The notes under the pieces are model-generated. The model ran no database searches. It saw nothing but the letters and a program-made list of their open reading frames with translations, and was not told where the DNA came from. From Ceratorhiza oryzae-sativae (lineage: Eukaryota > Basidiomycota > Agaricomycetes > Cantharellales > Ceratobasidiaceae), in contig JARWMV010000251.1 of NCBI GenBank assembly GCA_030998015.1, forward strand, positions 186,001 to 250,000: a stretch of 64,000 bases of DNA, written 5' to 3'. The position numbers were made by a program, and so were the translations under genes. The stretch's first letter is position 1, and each line of letters begins with the position of its first letter. Positions 13,467 through 25,928 of this stretch are shown here, piece after piece.

Positions 13467-14112
13467 CCAACTGTGCGAAAGCGTCAGCAGATTTCTCCCT
13501 GGATGCGGTTTTCGCGGGCTGACCGTAATCAACAAGTTTAGTTTGTGCTCCGAGGGAATTCGATTTACTGACCGGGTTCGAGTGTAGTTTGGCTATCCAA
13601 CAGGGATTAGCTTTAATCTGAGATAGACGACGGTTAGACTCACTGTCGTGCTGTTGCGCGCGTTGTTGAGGAGCCTTGCAACGTGCCTCACCACGTGATC
13701 TTGGACGTGATCCTGGGTCGGACCCCAGCCACTCAAAACAACGGCGTGTCTGAAACATTTAATTGGGCCGCTGGCCCTCGCCCGTGTTTCACGGGTTCGG
13801 TTGCTAGGTTTGCATTGGCCCCGGGTTGGACCTGCCATCGAGGCCGATTGGAACATTGTCTATCGGACTGGACCGTCGAGCGACAGTGGATTCGATAGTA
13901 GTGGCAAAGGCATGTTTCACAAAATCTTGATGCTATGAACCACATAGAATACTGCAAAGAACATTGGACCCGTATTGCGAACACGCTGAGGGACAAACTT
14001 ACAACACACACATATATATACATACACCGCCATCAAAACATCTCCGAAAAGAAACGAAAAGAAACTGATTTACAGCGGGGTGTCCGTCAAAATGTCGAAA
14101 GGAGAATCCAGT
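13467..14112. other. Upstream region of SUN gene
   Basis: About 650 bases between the SUN start codon and the stop of the next minus-strand gene. Short overlapping frames on both strands, none convincing. A TA/CA-rich tract lies at about 14000-14030. It presumably holds the SUN promoter and the neighbour's 3' UTR. Confidence 0.5.
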
Positions 14113-14613
14113 CTATATCCATCTTGGGCCGGAATAAACCGGTTTTGTGACATGTGTTGGCATAGATCGACCCTGTTTGCCCATACATATCTCCCCATCG
14201 ACGATCTGAAACTCTAGTTGAACTGGTGCTGGTAGATCCAACATATCAAGAAGCTCATCGAGCTCAGAAATAACATCTTCGCCCGTGGATGAAAGGGTCG
14301 ACGCGGACGTCGTTCGACTCCTAGGCTCGAGTACAGACAAACAGAAACGAGGGTCGAGAGTGCTATCAGTTGCTGGACCTGGTGGCAGGATCTGACTGGG
14401 TGCGTTTGACTGAGACGAGACGCTTCGAGGTGTCGAGGAAACACTGCGGCTGAAAGACAAACTGGAACACAGAGCGCCGAGTGGTGGTGTGCTAATGGGT
14501 GACTCTGGCTCTGATTGGGAGGATAGCAGAGACACAGAGCGTTTATGTGCGAGTCGTCGAGGTAAAGAGAAGTTCATTTGGAGAGGCCCGACATAGGGAG
14601 CCCGTTCAACCAT
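14113..14613 (-). CDS. Small Ser-rich hypothetical protein
   Basis: Intronless frame of 166 codons starting at ATG 14613. A TATA box (TATATATAA, 14666-14674 on the minus strand) lies about 53 nt upstream of the ATG, which supports a real gene. The protein is rich in Ser, Pro and Arg in its first two thirds (for example SVSLLSSQSEPESPIS). It then has an acidic helix-like segment EDVISELDELLDMLDLP and a short hydrophilic tail. No signal peptide or membrane segment. I do not recognise a family; the shape is that of a small regulatory or disordered nuclear or cytoplasmic protein. Confidence 0.5.
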   Translation of the reverse strand: MVERAPYVGPLQMNFSLPRRLAHKRSVSLLSSQSEPESPISTPPLGALCSSLSFSRSVSSTPRSVSSQSNAPSQILPPGPATDSTLDPRFCLSVLEPRSRTTSASTLSSTGEDVISELDELLDMLDLPAPVQLEFQIVDGEICMGKQGRSMPTHVTKPVYSGPRWI

Positions 14614-14665
14614 TGGAGCTTCTGCTGAAAGAGTCGGGGGTACCTGTCCATGAACGAGACTCCCC

Positions 14666-14674
14666 TTATATATA
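14666..14674 (-). promoter_or_regulatory. TATA box of the 14113-14613 gene
   Basis: TATATATAA read on the minus strand, about 53 nt before the start codon at 14613. Spacing matches other genes in the window. Confidence 0.55.
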
Positions 14675-15716
14675 CGATCTTAATTGTCTGTGAATTTTGT
14701 GAAGCAGGGGTTTCGTTTCTGCCTGAACCTGGCGGAGAGGAAGGGGCCAACGCCCTTTGTCAGGTCCAGAAAGCGCCCACTCCACAGATTCAACGGAACT
14801 CAGCACTGTTCGCTGCAGCGGAGTGACAAACAGATGATGGGGTGGGTTTTCAGCCAAATCGGTCCTGTCAAGTCTGGATGGCCGTAGGCCCAAATGCTTG
14901 AATCAGAGGCTGGTGGACGCCTCGACTTCAATGCTAGTTGGTCAGGTTCGGTACCAAATAAGATATGATACCCGAACCTCACCAGGGACCGGCGAAACTT
15001 GGCTTGGCACAACCACCAAAAACGGAAACAGCAGCATTTATGTCGCCACCAATCAGCTCCAACCGATCCGGCACGTTTGATTTTGTTCAACAGTCAAACA
15101 AGATAGAAACTTATCAACCAAAGTGTCCGGAACCGACCGGAATTTAATCATCTGAGCAGAGTTGGCTATGGTCACGGCCCCATAGGTACATTGAATGAAC
15201 AGGGCCTAGACTTTTATGGAATGGTATCATTCAAAATCCAACGCCTCGAACGCCACCCGTGTAGAGTGGCCTCGCAACCCGACAGGGCCGTGGGATAACT
15301 GAGTTGTATGCGCTATTCGCAGCTGTGTGTTTAGGTGTGCATGGGTGCTACGCATGCGTGCGGCACGAAGATTTTGTGTGCGCAGATCATTTTTTAGGGG
15401 TTGCTGATCTTGTATGATCCTTCGCGCGGGAAACCACATGGTAGGGATGCAACGAGGTTCTCCTAGACATGATCTATGATCTCACGGTATGCATTACGGA
15501 GAACATACTCAGTGGTTATTCCAGAAGATAGGGGGATTGAGGTGGAAAGCGGAAACTACATCCGCGTTTCGCGGGGTGCTGGCCGACTTAGCTTCCTGTG
15601 CTAAGCCTTTTGAGCTTACCATATGACATCATCGCAGATCCAGATGCCCTTGCAATCACGCCCAAATTTGTAGCTGCTCGCTTCGTCATATCTTCCGCAG
15701 TAAGCCCCGATATTCC
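14675..15716. other. Divergent intergenic region
   Basis: About 1 kb between two divergently transcribed small genes, each with its own TATA box. Small frames on both strands lack recognisable sequence. No repeats seen. Confidence 0.5.
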
Positions 15717-15724
15717 TATATAAG
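15717..15724 (+). promoter_or_regulatory. TATA box of the 15800-16277 gene
   Basis: TATATAAG followed by a CT-rich leader and ATG at 15800, that is about 80 nt downstream. Confidence 0.55.
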
Positions 15725-15799
15725 ATTTGAGCATCTGGCGCTCCTCTCCAGGTTCTGCTCCACCTCCCGCCATCCGCATCACTCGTCTTCGTGACTGTC

Positions 15800-16277
15800 A
15801 TGTCCATTGTTTACAAGAACACCCCGACATTGACGCGCTTCCCGACGGACACATCCAATGACTCTGAGCTCGATCGTGCTCTCATGACTCCAGCCGATAT
15901 GACCATGTCACATCAGTGCCGCGTCGTTGCAGCGCGTGGACAACTTATACCAGCCCACTCGCCAAACGAACAGTTTATTGGTACGTCCGGGCAACATGAC
16001 TTGGAATGAGCCCTCGGAGTTTACACATACTGGCACGATAGGCACCCCATTTTCAACGTCGAACTTGTTTGAGTATCCTTTCCACGAAGGAGGGTCACAG
16101 ACTGGCTCGAAACCAATAGCGGTTCCACCCAACCTTACCTATGTTCAGTCACCTGGTAATTCGACTGGTGGTTCCAATTCGCCCCCCTCACCACATTACA
16201 ATCGCGCATTACGAGATGTATCACGGGAGGCACCGATACCACCTTCGTTGAGGGAGAAAGTCTCGCTCGGTGCATAG
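15800..16277 (+). CDS. Small hypothetical protein, two exons
   Basis: ATG at 15800 lies downstream of a clear TATA box. Exon 1 (15800-15980) ends at a GTACGT donor. A 61-nt intron ending GATAG brings the reading into a second long frame, exon 2 (16042-16277). The spliced length of 417 nt gives 138 aa. The join ...NEQFIG/TPFSTSNLFEYPF... preserves frame exactly, which argues for a real gene. The product is polar and Ser/Pro/Asn-rich (SPGNSTGGSNSPPSPHYN) with no signal peptide or known motif. Function unknown. Confidence 0.5.
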
Positions 16278-16804
16278 TTTCTTTCCGCTGTATTTTGTTG
16301 TTGCGGTATCCGGTGAGTTTGAAGCCTGACGTTTAGGTTGCTTGTGCTTAAGTCATTTACAGAGATTTTTCTCGTTTTAATATTAAAACGCATACATGGC
16401 CAACACACCGGTCAATTCATGTTACGTTCTGCCTATTTTCTCGCCTAATTGCATACCACTGTATTTGTATCCTAACTTTGTTTCGCTTTAAAAGATCTGC
16501 ATATCAGAGATCTCTGCTTGGATGACGTATATGACATAATGTTCATGACGTGGCAATTACACTTGTGGGCTGATATAGTAATCGCAAACACGTGTGCACT
16601 TGATGTGATTGACTAAGCAGACGCTTAGGGTGTCTTGGGAGAAACAGAAGAGACACTGTGACGTAACCAATTATATGCGACCATATTCGTCAGTGAATAC
16701 GCGACACATGCTAACTCTATCAATCGAATTCTTACTTGAAGCGAACAAGGGAGTCGAATAATTTATCTGATCGGAGTGTTGCCCAACACCACGACCGTTG
16801 TTTA
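16278..16804. other. Intergenic region before the P450 gene
   Basis: About 530 AT-rich bases holding the 3' end of the small gene at 15800 and the P450 promoter. Nothing else recognised. Confidence 0.5.
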
Positions 16805-18849
16805 ATGATGCTTACTCTCATTTTTGCGATTTGCTGTCTCATTTTCTTATTATACCGTTTGGCGAAGCGGTTGGCCACTTTGAGGGAATCTATCTTGTCA
16901 TGTAGGTAAGGCTTGCCATATATGAAACTGTAATCTTGAGGAAACTTAACGAAATACCAGATCCGTCCCCTACTGGAACATGCAGCTTTTCGATATGTCG
17001 CGCCCAACACGCTTGATATTCTCGGAGCCTCGAAAAGGGAGTTTAGGCGACCTGCAGGCTGGGTTTCAACCGTATGCAGACGCAGGCTCAACCGCTCTTG
17101 CGACCATTTCTCTCGAGTCATTTCAATCAAGTTTCTGGTTCTCGAACGCCGAGGCATGCAACAAGATCATGCAACATGTTGAACTATTTCGAAAAGACAC
17201 TTCTGGGGTACGTTCTTGCAACAAAATCCTGTGATGAGTAGCCGGCTACTTATCTCTGTGCTTTGACCAGTACGACGTGATTTCTTTCCATGGTCCAAAT
17301 ATAGTTGCGAGCGAGGGTGCTACTTGGAAGCGGTATCGCCATGCTGTTAGAGCCTCTTTTAGCGAGGTAGACAAAAGCAAAATATTGGTGATAGATCAGT
17401 ATCTAATCTGTCCACAGAAAAGCCATGCGCTCGTTTGGGATGAGTGTGGTCATACTCTGACCGAATGGTTCGAGTCGCTGCAAGAGAACAACGGGGACAT
17501 CGAAGTAGACGTTGTTCACACGCTTCGCAAGGTAACGGGATAAATATTTCGTTTTTATCAAACTCATGTAAAAATATTTCCAGGTCACCTTGAACATTAT
17601 GGCATCTGCAGGATTCGGGCAGCATTTTCCTTGGGAAACGTCTATTACGGACAAGCCACCCCCAGGGCTACCTTTTTCCACCGCTATCATAGATTCGGTA
17701 GAGCGTATACTTTGGCGTGCTTTGACTCCCGGCTGGGCACGTTCCCTTCCGGTTCCTCAGATAACCAAAGCGGTATTGGCTTTCGATGAAATGGAGCGAC
17801 ATGTGGAGGGTGTAATCCGTGAAGGGAGACAAACCATAAAAAATAAGGAGACGCAGAGCTCAGTTGCTTCAGGTAGTTTGCTCAGAGGCTTATTGGAGGC
17901 TAATGATGACTTGGAGGGTGAATCGAAGCTTTCCGACCGGGAACTACTCTCGAATATTTTCGTAAGTTTGGGGTAAAACCTAGTTGCCTGTCGCATCTCA
18001 CCTCAGGACGATTTATCAGGTTTTTCTCTTAGCAGGTCATGGTGTGTTCTCAAGTCTCACTGCTTACCCACGGCTGATCTTTTTACTTAGAAACATCGGC
18101 TCATACCCTAACATTCGTTACTGCGATATTTGCACTTTATCCCAATATCCATGCGCGCGTTCGCGAGGAGGCAGACATCGTTTGGCCAACACCATCAGCT
18201 CGCCAGGCTTCAACTTATAAATCGGATTTCGCCCGCCTGGTGAGGCTTTACACTATGTCTGCATACAGTCAACTTGATAATAGCATAAACAGCCTTATAC
18301 TCTCGCGGTGTTCTACGAGACCCTTAGGCATTTTCCGGCTGAGCCTGTATTACCTCGGATCCTCAGTCAAGATACAGTACTTTTTGGCTTTAAAACAAAT
18401 GGAGCCGGAGATTCCAAGGCTTTAGACGAAGAGTTCGGAGTGATGATGCCTAAAGGCACAATTGTGGTCCCGGATTTATATGCGATGCACATGAACCGTC
18501 AGTTCAATTTCATATCGTTACTTTCTCGTCTAATACCACATCTTTAGCGCAATACTGGGGCCCTACTGCACCTGACTTTGAGCCCAATCGCTTCTTGTCA
18601 ACTGGTTGGCCAAAACACGCTTTTGCGCCATTTGCTGGCGGTCCACGCGCCTGCATCGGTCGCGGGTTTGCTACAGCAGAGTCTGTCCGTATTATCGCAA
18701 GCATAGCTCAGACATGGGACGTGCGATGTAACGAAAAAATGATGAGGATGCCTTGGAATGAACGCAAGCGGGTTCTGCTCCGCCGGCGACAGGAGGTGAC
18801 AATGGTACCTATCGATGTAAATTTGTTGTTCTCTCTGCGAAAGCAGTAA
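16805..18849 (+). CDS. Cytochrome P450 monooxygenase
   Basis: Membrane-anchored haem-thiolate oxygenase of the endoplasmic reticulum; substrate not predictable from sequence. Proposed exons: 16805-16905, 16961-17207, 17271-17366, 17418-17531, 17584-17961, 18020-18041, 18091-18239, 18293-18497 and 18548-18849 (1614 nt, 537 aa, normal for the family). Features: an N-terminal signal anchor (LTLIFAICCLIFLLYRL); I-helix VFLLAGHETSAHT, whose AGH is on a 22-nt exon and whose E codon spans the next junction; ExxR in YETLRHFP; PxRF-type FEPNRF; and haem-binding FAPFAGGPRACIGRGFA with the ligand Cys. All key P450 motifs are intact, so an active enzyme is expected. Its neighbours do not suggest a metabolite cluster. 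Confidence 0.92.
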
Positions 18850-19139
18850 AAAGAGCAGGGAGCCACGCATACGTACGCGCTTCTCAATACAACTCCAATA
18901 AACATGCATGAAAGTAATCAAAATGATTTACAAAAGGATGCGTTTATCTCGTTTGTAATGATGACATCAATGAGTCTGTTCCACCCAAAACGATCCATTT
19001 AGTTGCCACATGAAGTTGCTACGCATATATACACCTTTCACAAGCATTGAAATATCCTTCCTAATAAAAATCAACACCAGTGCAGCCTTTTCACGTCGGG
19101 AGCTCAGTGGAATATATCTTAAAAGAGGCAGAAAGTGGC

Positions 19140-20387
19140 TTACTTATTGTTGCCCTCCCAAACAACTTCTTGCTCTGGCCCATACCACTTCATCGCGGGG
19201 AGCTGACCCTCTCTCTCAAATATCCGCCCTGAAGTTTGTTGTACAAACGAATCAAGCGACTCATCTAAGTTCCACGCTTCAATTATTTCATGCTTCTCTT
19301 CTCGTGCCACGGATACCATCGCTCTGAAGAGCAATGGAAAAGTGGTCGGTGACGCACGCAAGTTGACGACAATAAGCTTGCTCTGCAACTTGATGCGGGG
19401 TGTATAGGTCCAGACAATAAAATGAGTCTCATCCCCAGCTTGTATACGAGCACCCCAAGTCTTTGGAGGGGACGCCAAGTATTCCGGATGATCCAAGTGG
19501 AAATGCATCTGGAACCGACACCAGGCTGCAGTTGGTCGAAACGCAAAGTGTATGCGCAGCGAAGGCCCTTTGGACTCGAAGTCCCGCTCGAAAAGTGGAA
19601 TGTCTCCAACAACGGTTGAAACCGCTTCTTCCTGGGATAGCATTTCGACTCGTGGTTCGATAGGAAGAGCGTCGAGCTCGTCTACGACCCAATGCGCCGT
19701 CTTCGCACCAACAATTGTCCAGCCCGTACCCTCTCCAGGTGAACAGGCTGAATAGAACGTTCCAACACCACTATAAAGTACCGAAACAGCGCCCGGAGTT
19801 TCAACCTGCTGGGGTGCCTGGCCCCAGGCGGCGGGGAACGAAGGGACTCCACCAGACTGTGCGATCGCAAAGTGCAATAGGCTCATCATGCGCCTTGCAT
19901 ACCCTCTGCCTCTGAACTGAGGAGGGGTAAATACTGCAGCGATAGCATATCCGGAAGACGCGATGGACTTGATTTGGTTTGGAGGGAGTATGAGAATCTC
20001 GCGTCGGTATCTGCGAGAGTAAAATGCAAGAGTGAACTAAATTGAACGAATTATGCAAATGAATTCACTTACGTCGTACAAGTGCATAACACGTCCAAGG
20101 TCTCTGGATCGTCAGAGGGGACTAGAACCCTGCTCCAGATTATTATCGCGACCGGGAGCAAAACGGGAAACGACTCAGCCGTACCAGGTTATGAGCTTCC
20201 CGTCCTTCGCGTGCTCCATCGTTTTCCATATTTCTGCTTTACGCACGTAAGCATCAACACCCCGCCAGTGAGCCCAATGAACGGCCCTTCGCTTCTGGGC
20301 TTCAGTTTCTTGAGCTTGAGAGGCAGGCCTAAGCACGACTAGCATGGTGGTCGCAATTGTGACTCGCTGCGGAAATACTCGAGTCAT
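19140..20387 (-). CDS. LYC1: LYC1-like N-acetyltransferase
   Basis: Exons on the minus strand: 20387-20185, 20129-20073 and 20010-19140 (1131 nt, 376 aa). Blocks resembling fungal Lyc1-type lysine N6-acetyltransferases: KDGKLITW followed by VLVPSDDPETLDVLCTCTTY, a GNAT acetyl-CoA loop in FTPPQFRGRGYARRMMSLLH, and SVLYSGVGTFYSACS. In yeast Lyc1 acetylates free lysine, linked to lysine breakdown; that role here is inference. The start is the first in-frame ATG. The track-like upstream extension from a TTG at about 20423 has no ATG and was not used. Confidence 0.78.
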
Positions 20388-20618
20388 TGATGGATCAATC
20401 CTCGGTACCACGCGGACAGCCAAGCATGTTCACATATGGGTAAAGCAGAGCGAACGAATATCTGTATTACAAACGATCTTTTACAACTTCACATCAATAT
20501 TTCGTTCTAACAGGGAAGAATGACAGGCCCAACGGCCGAGCCAACTAAGGTGCCTATCCTCTGTACGAGCCAATCGATCAAGTCAGCTTATGCTCATCTT
20601 TGATCTGGAGCTACGTAC

Positions 20619-20891
20619 TTAAAATACCCCTGGCGCACCACCCCCGAACCCATATCGGTCAGTTAGGCTTGCTAGCACCAGCTCTTTCTGCGTAGGTTGG
20701 ATGGGAGCCCTTGACTGACGAGCGAACAGCAGCCGCCAGCTCCTGGGTTTGAAGAGGGTGCGTTTAGGAACACATGGTAAAGAGAACTCAGAGCTATTCT
20801 TGGAGTGCAATTCCAGTAGCGCAGCGGAGCTATCGCAGGGTGAGTGGGGCAGACACTCAGTGGAGAGGCCGGGCGAGCTTAAGATAGCCAT
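20619..20891 (-). CDS. Small hypothetical protein (90 aa)
   Basis: Intronless frame from ATG 20891 to 20619. A TATA box (TATAAAT, 20943-20949 minus) lies about 52 nt upstream of the ATG, the same spacing seen for other genes here. The product has a Ser-rich start, a basic middle (KRTLFKPRSWRLLFARQSR) and a Gly-rich end (DRYGFGGGAPGVF). The basic, Ser-rich character would allow organelle targeting, but no family is recognised. The overlapping plus-strand frame at 20749-21045 is the weaker alternative. Confidence 0.4.
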   Translation of the reverse strand: MAILSSPGLSTECLPHSPCDSSAALLELHSKNSSEFSLPCVPKRTLFKPRSWRLLFARQSRAPIQPTQKELVLASLTDRYGFGGGAPGVF

Positions 20892-20942
20892 TGAGGAGCA
20901 AGAACGAGTTTTTGTTGAGGCGTTTTGTGGGTGGGACTTCGC

Positions 20943-20949
20943 ATTTATA
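20943..20949 (-). promoter_or_regulatory. TATA box of the 20619-20891 gene
   Basis: TATAAAT on the minus strand, about 50 nt before ATG 20891. Confidence 0.45.
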
Positions 20950-21221
20950 CTGCATGCATGCCGCTCGGCCCTAACCGTTTTGCAACAGCATCACCAAAGT
21001 ATTTTGGTATTTACGTTGTGGAAACCACAAGCGGCAATCAGTTGACCTTGGTTAGACGAAAGATGGGCTGAAATCGAGAAGTCCATTCACACTCTTTTCA
21101 CCGCCACTCGCTCATCGGCTAATTAACCTCCCATTAATTGGGGTATCAATCATAGTCACAAGTTTGCAGAACAAGACAAATAGAAATTGGACATGGATAC
21201 GGATGTAAATACACGGTTTTA
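20950..21221. other. Short intergenic region
   Basis: Between the small gene's promoter and the 3' end of the PP2A gene. No feature seen. Confidence 0.4.
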
Positions 21222-22655
<1,434 letters not shown>

Positions 22656-22846
22656 AGTAGCGGAGTAAAGTATTCGAGTCTATAAAAAGTCTAAACAGGT
22701 GTTTTGTATTTTACTGCCTTGCTTAGAATTGCAAAGGGCAGCAGATGGCGCAAGTTATCGTCGGGTGATCGCTAAGCCAGTCCTTTGCTGGAGCCTGGTC
22801 CACGTGATGCGCCACTGCCACCCAGCAAGCGCCGAGAGCTTCGACG

Positions 22847-22854
22847 TGACGTCA
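22847..22854 (+). promoter_or_regulatory. CRE/ATF-like site TGACGTCA
   Basis: A perfect palindromic TGACGTCA lies 110 nt upstream of ATG 22964 and about 190 nt from the PP2A start on the other strand. It is the known binding sequence of fungal Atf1/CREB-type bZIP factors, which act in stress responses. Use in vivo is inference. Confidence 0.5.
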
Positions 22855-22897
22855 ATGAGCGAACGCTGAGTTTCCCATTTTATGGGGTGTGAGCGCA

Positions 22898-22904
22898 TAT
22901 AAAA
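22898..22904 (+). promoter_or_regulatory. TATA box of the small mitochondrial protein gene
   Basis: TATAAAA, 60 nt upstream of ATG 22964 and 44 nt downstream of the CRE-like site. Confidence 0.6.
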
Positions 22905-22963
22905 ACATCGGGCCAACGATAGGGATCGCTCACTGGCGACCACCCCATCTCAGCCAAACTCAA

Positions 22964-23740
22964 ATGTCTCTGCTATTCACTCGCGCTATTCGCCCTGCCG
23001 TTGCCGCTCAGCGTGCTATCGCTGCTCCTGTCGTTGTTCGGTAAGCTTGTTTGATCGTCGGTGTATACAATCATTTGAACAACATCCTAGCTATAATCAT
23101 GGCCACATGACGAATGATCCAGAGGTAGAAGTTCCTATTTTCAACTCTGCTATGTGCTCATCCCTTCAGTAGGTCATGGAGCGTGAAAAGCAAAAGAACC
23201 TACGGGGGGAACAATCATCGACCCAAAAATACGCACCCGGATGGAATGAACAGCTTGCCAGTCAATCGGAGGCTCACATCAAGGTGAGCTTACGCCCCCA
23301 TTTTCGTCCGTTACTGCTACGGCTTACGATAAACCATACCCGATACAGGCCGACAAGGCAACGGGTACCCCCGAAGAGATGACGAGTAACACTATTGAAT
23401 ATCTCAAGAAGCAGCACCCCGATACGGCCACTGACCAGATTCGTGAGCATACGAATGCTCCCTACTTGAAGGACACCATCCAGGGCCCATTGGGTGCTGC
23501 GAAGAAGACGGTCAACAAGGTGATGGAATCGGTTGCGGAAGCTATTGCGACGGACCCCAACGAAGCACAGGGCAAGTTATCCGACAAAGGCGCCAAGGCC
23601 GAGCAAGCTCGTCGTGCTTCCTTGAACACCAGCAGTGAAGATGCGGTAAGTTATCTCCTTTGAAATAATAAGCACTCGACTCATGCATAATTCCCAAGGT
23701 CAAGGCAGACAGAAATGAGCATCCATATGGACATGTTTAA
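22964..23740 (+). CDS. Small mitochondrial, LEA-like hydrophilic protein
   Basis: Exons 22964-23040, 23091-23124, 23173-23283, 23349-23645 and 23699-23740 give 561 nt, or 186 aa. The N-terminus (MSLLFTRAIRPAVAAQRAIA) is a typical mitochondrial presequence: basic, no acidic residues, Ala-rich. The rest is very hydrophilic with helical charged repeats (KKTVNKVMESVAEAIATDP, KLSDKGAKAEQARRASLN). The overall shape recalls small fungal mitochondrial stress proteins, but the family was not identified with certainty. The strong TATA box and CRE-like site suggest stress-inducible expression. Confidence 0.7.
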
Positions 23741-24043
23741 TAGCGCTATTTGCATTGCACCACTGTACTTGTATCAATTCTCAGTCTTCGAGATTAAAAA
23801 TCCAATGAGTTTTATCTAGTAAACGGATGTTGTGGAATTTTTAGATACGTGGGGTTGTCTTTTTAGACTCGAATGCTGAGAGTGTCAAGCGGCGTTCAAC
23901 GCGTAATAATGGTAACCCGCGCTTGAATGAATGCGGGGTTCTCGATCACGTGAAAGTCCGTGGCAATTACGGCTCTTTACGGCAAACTAGCCTGCGCTTC
24001 ACTGCGCTCCTTCTTGACTACCACACACCTGAACTTCATTGCA
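23741..24043. other. Intergenic region
   Basis: About 300 bases between two plus-strand genes: 3' UTR followed by promoter. No TATA box or repeat stood out. Confidence 0.4.
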
Positions 24044-25928
24044 ATGGCGGCCATCGGCGCTGAAACGAAAGCTTCCCAAGAGTCCAACCCAGTCAACCAC
24101 ACGTCTACGTCACTATATCCTACTCCGACAACGACAGCATCACCACCGCAGTCGTCGCGCCCGGAGTCTGGCTCTCAGCAACCACAAACACAGCCTCGAC
24201 CGGCGCACAAGGACACAGAGGCCGCACGGCGGTCTGCTGCTGATGTATGGAGGCTAAAAGAGCTCGAATGGCCGCCCGATGATGAGACCAGGCCGGTGGT
24301 TCGAATTATCACACAGAATGAGAACGGTCCGTGTGGATTGATTGCATTGTGTAAGTGTGCCAGTGCATTCCTTGCTTAAACAATAGACGAACCTTCATTC
24401 GCTGCCAGGCAACATCCTAATCCTAAGGGGTGACATTGTCATTCAGCCTCCGGGCCGGAAAAGCGTCGGGTGGGTTGTGTGGCGCCTACGCTGTGATGAT
24501 AGAATATCGCTAATTTCGACACGTTTGTAGGTATGAATATTTAGCAGAGCTCGTCGCGGACCATATATTGGCATCTCCGTTACTGGATCCGACGTCGGAT
24601 GATTTAGCTAGAGCGCTGTCCACGCTCCCTCACACACAGCGTAAAGTTCTATATTAAGTCACGGAGGACCTTTACTTACACAACACTCTCCCACCATTTG
24701 TCAAACCGTGCCATCTACACGATGCTTTCTCGACTTCTTCTCAACACATGCCACACCTATTATCTTCCACAGGCGGCATGGATCTAAGCCCAGTCTTCAC
24801 CTCGTTGTCGTCTTTTGCCCAATCCGCACATTCTCCCACGCATCCAACAACACTATTTAACCTCTCCCGCGTTCGACTTGTGCATGGCTGGCTCGCGGAT
24901 CCCGAGGCCAAACGAGTTTACGAGGCGCTGGAAAAAGTTGGCGATTATGATGCTGCAACGACTCTTATTGCTAGTTGCGACGCGGTTATGGGCGGAGCGA
25001 TGGTCGAGAGCATTGGAGGAAGCAATGGAACTGGTGCAGGGGACAGGGAGGGTGTTCAGAACGGCCAGGACGAGGTCGGGCATGGCCCAAAGACTGCGGA
25101 GGAGCGGGAGATGATTGAGGATGGTAAGCGTCCCTGAAATTTTGAGTGAAGATTGCTCGTCCTAACCGTCGCCTTACATAGCGTTTATCGTTCGAGATTT
25201 TCTCGACGCAAACCCAACGCAACTCACATACCATGGGCTTGCGTCACTCTTCTCCGATATGCACGGCCGCGAACTCGTATGCTTGTTCAGGAATTCGCAT
25301 CTAGGTGTATTGTACAAGAGGGTAGACGAGCATGGACAAGAATCTCTATGGACCCTTGTGACTGACGCTAATTTTGCGAATGAGAGTGCTATTGCATGGG
25401 AGGTACGTCTCGAGTCTTTTGCCTTGGATAGGACACTGATCTAATTTCCCATGTAGAGCTTATGCGACGTTGATGGTTCTGGTTCTGTATTCGTTGATTC
25501 AAGGTTTAGCCTGCGAGCACTGCTGGCGGAGACTATGCTGGCCATACTGCGGACCAAGCATTGCGAGAACAAGCGCAAGTCGCGGCTCTTGCAACGGAGG
25601 CTTCTGAGTAAGTAGCTTCTAGCTATGTTTTGATCCTGCCTGAAGCTTTGGTCACCGTAGCTTTGAGATTGCGCGGCGACTACAAGCCGAGGAAGAGGAG
25701 CACGAGCGACGGAGGCTAGCAGCCGAAGAGCGCGAACGCCAACAACGCGAGATGAATACACGACGACCCATTTATGCGCACGAATATCAACAACGGAATG
25801 GCGGCCAGTTGCCTGTCGCTCAGATGGAAAACATGCGTATATCGGCAGGGCAGGGGGTGACTGCTGAGCAGTTGGCTGGGGCCGGGAAGAAGACCAAGAA
25901 AGAGAAGGATAGTTGTGTTGTTATGTAA
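24044..25928 (+). CDS. MINDY-type deubiquitinase, with an apparent one-base frameshift
   Basis: MINDY (FAM63) cysteine proteases trim K48-linked ubiquitin chains. Exons: 24044-24350, 24409-24469, 24531-24640, 24773-25123, 25182-25402, 25457-25607 and 25661-25928. The catalytic Cys is in RIITQNENGPCGLIAL and the catalytic His in CLFRNSHLGVLYK. Other family blocks are YEYLAELVADHIL, RLVHGWLADP and a C-terminal ubiquitin-interacting-like helix FEIARRLQAEEEEHERRR. The protein ends KDSCVVM, a CAAX prenylation motif. In exon 6 the frame is VDSRF, but the continuation PASTAGGDYAGHTAD lies one base off (around 25508-25511: TTTAGCC where TTTAGCCC is expected). The coding sum is 1469 nt, one short of a multiple of three. 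This is either an assembly error or a disabling mutation; everything else looks functional. Confidence 0.85.

Noticed and set aside
25503..25510. A 6-nt or 14-nt intron to explain the MINDY frame change
   Set aside because: No spliceosomal intron is that short; a missing base explains the data more simply.
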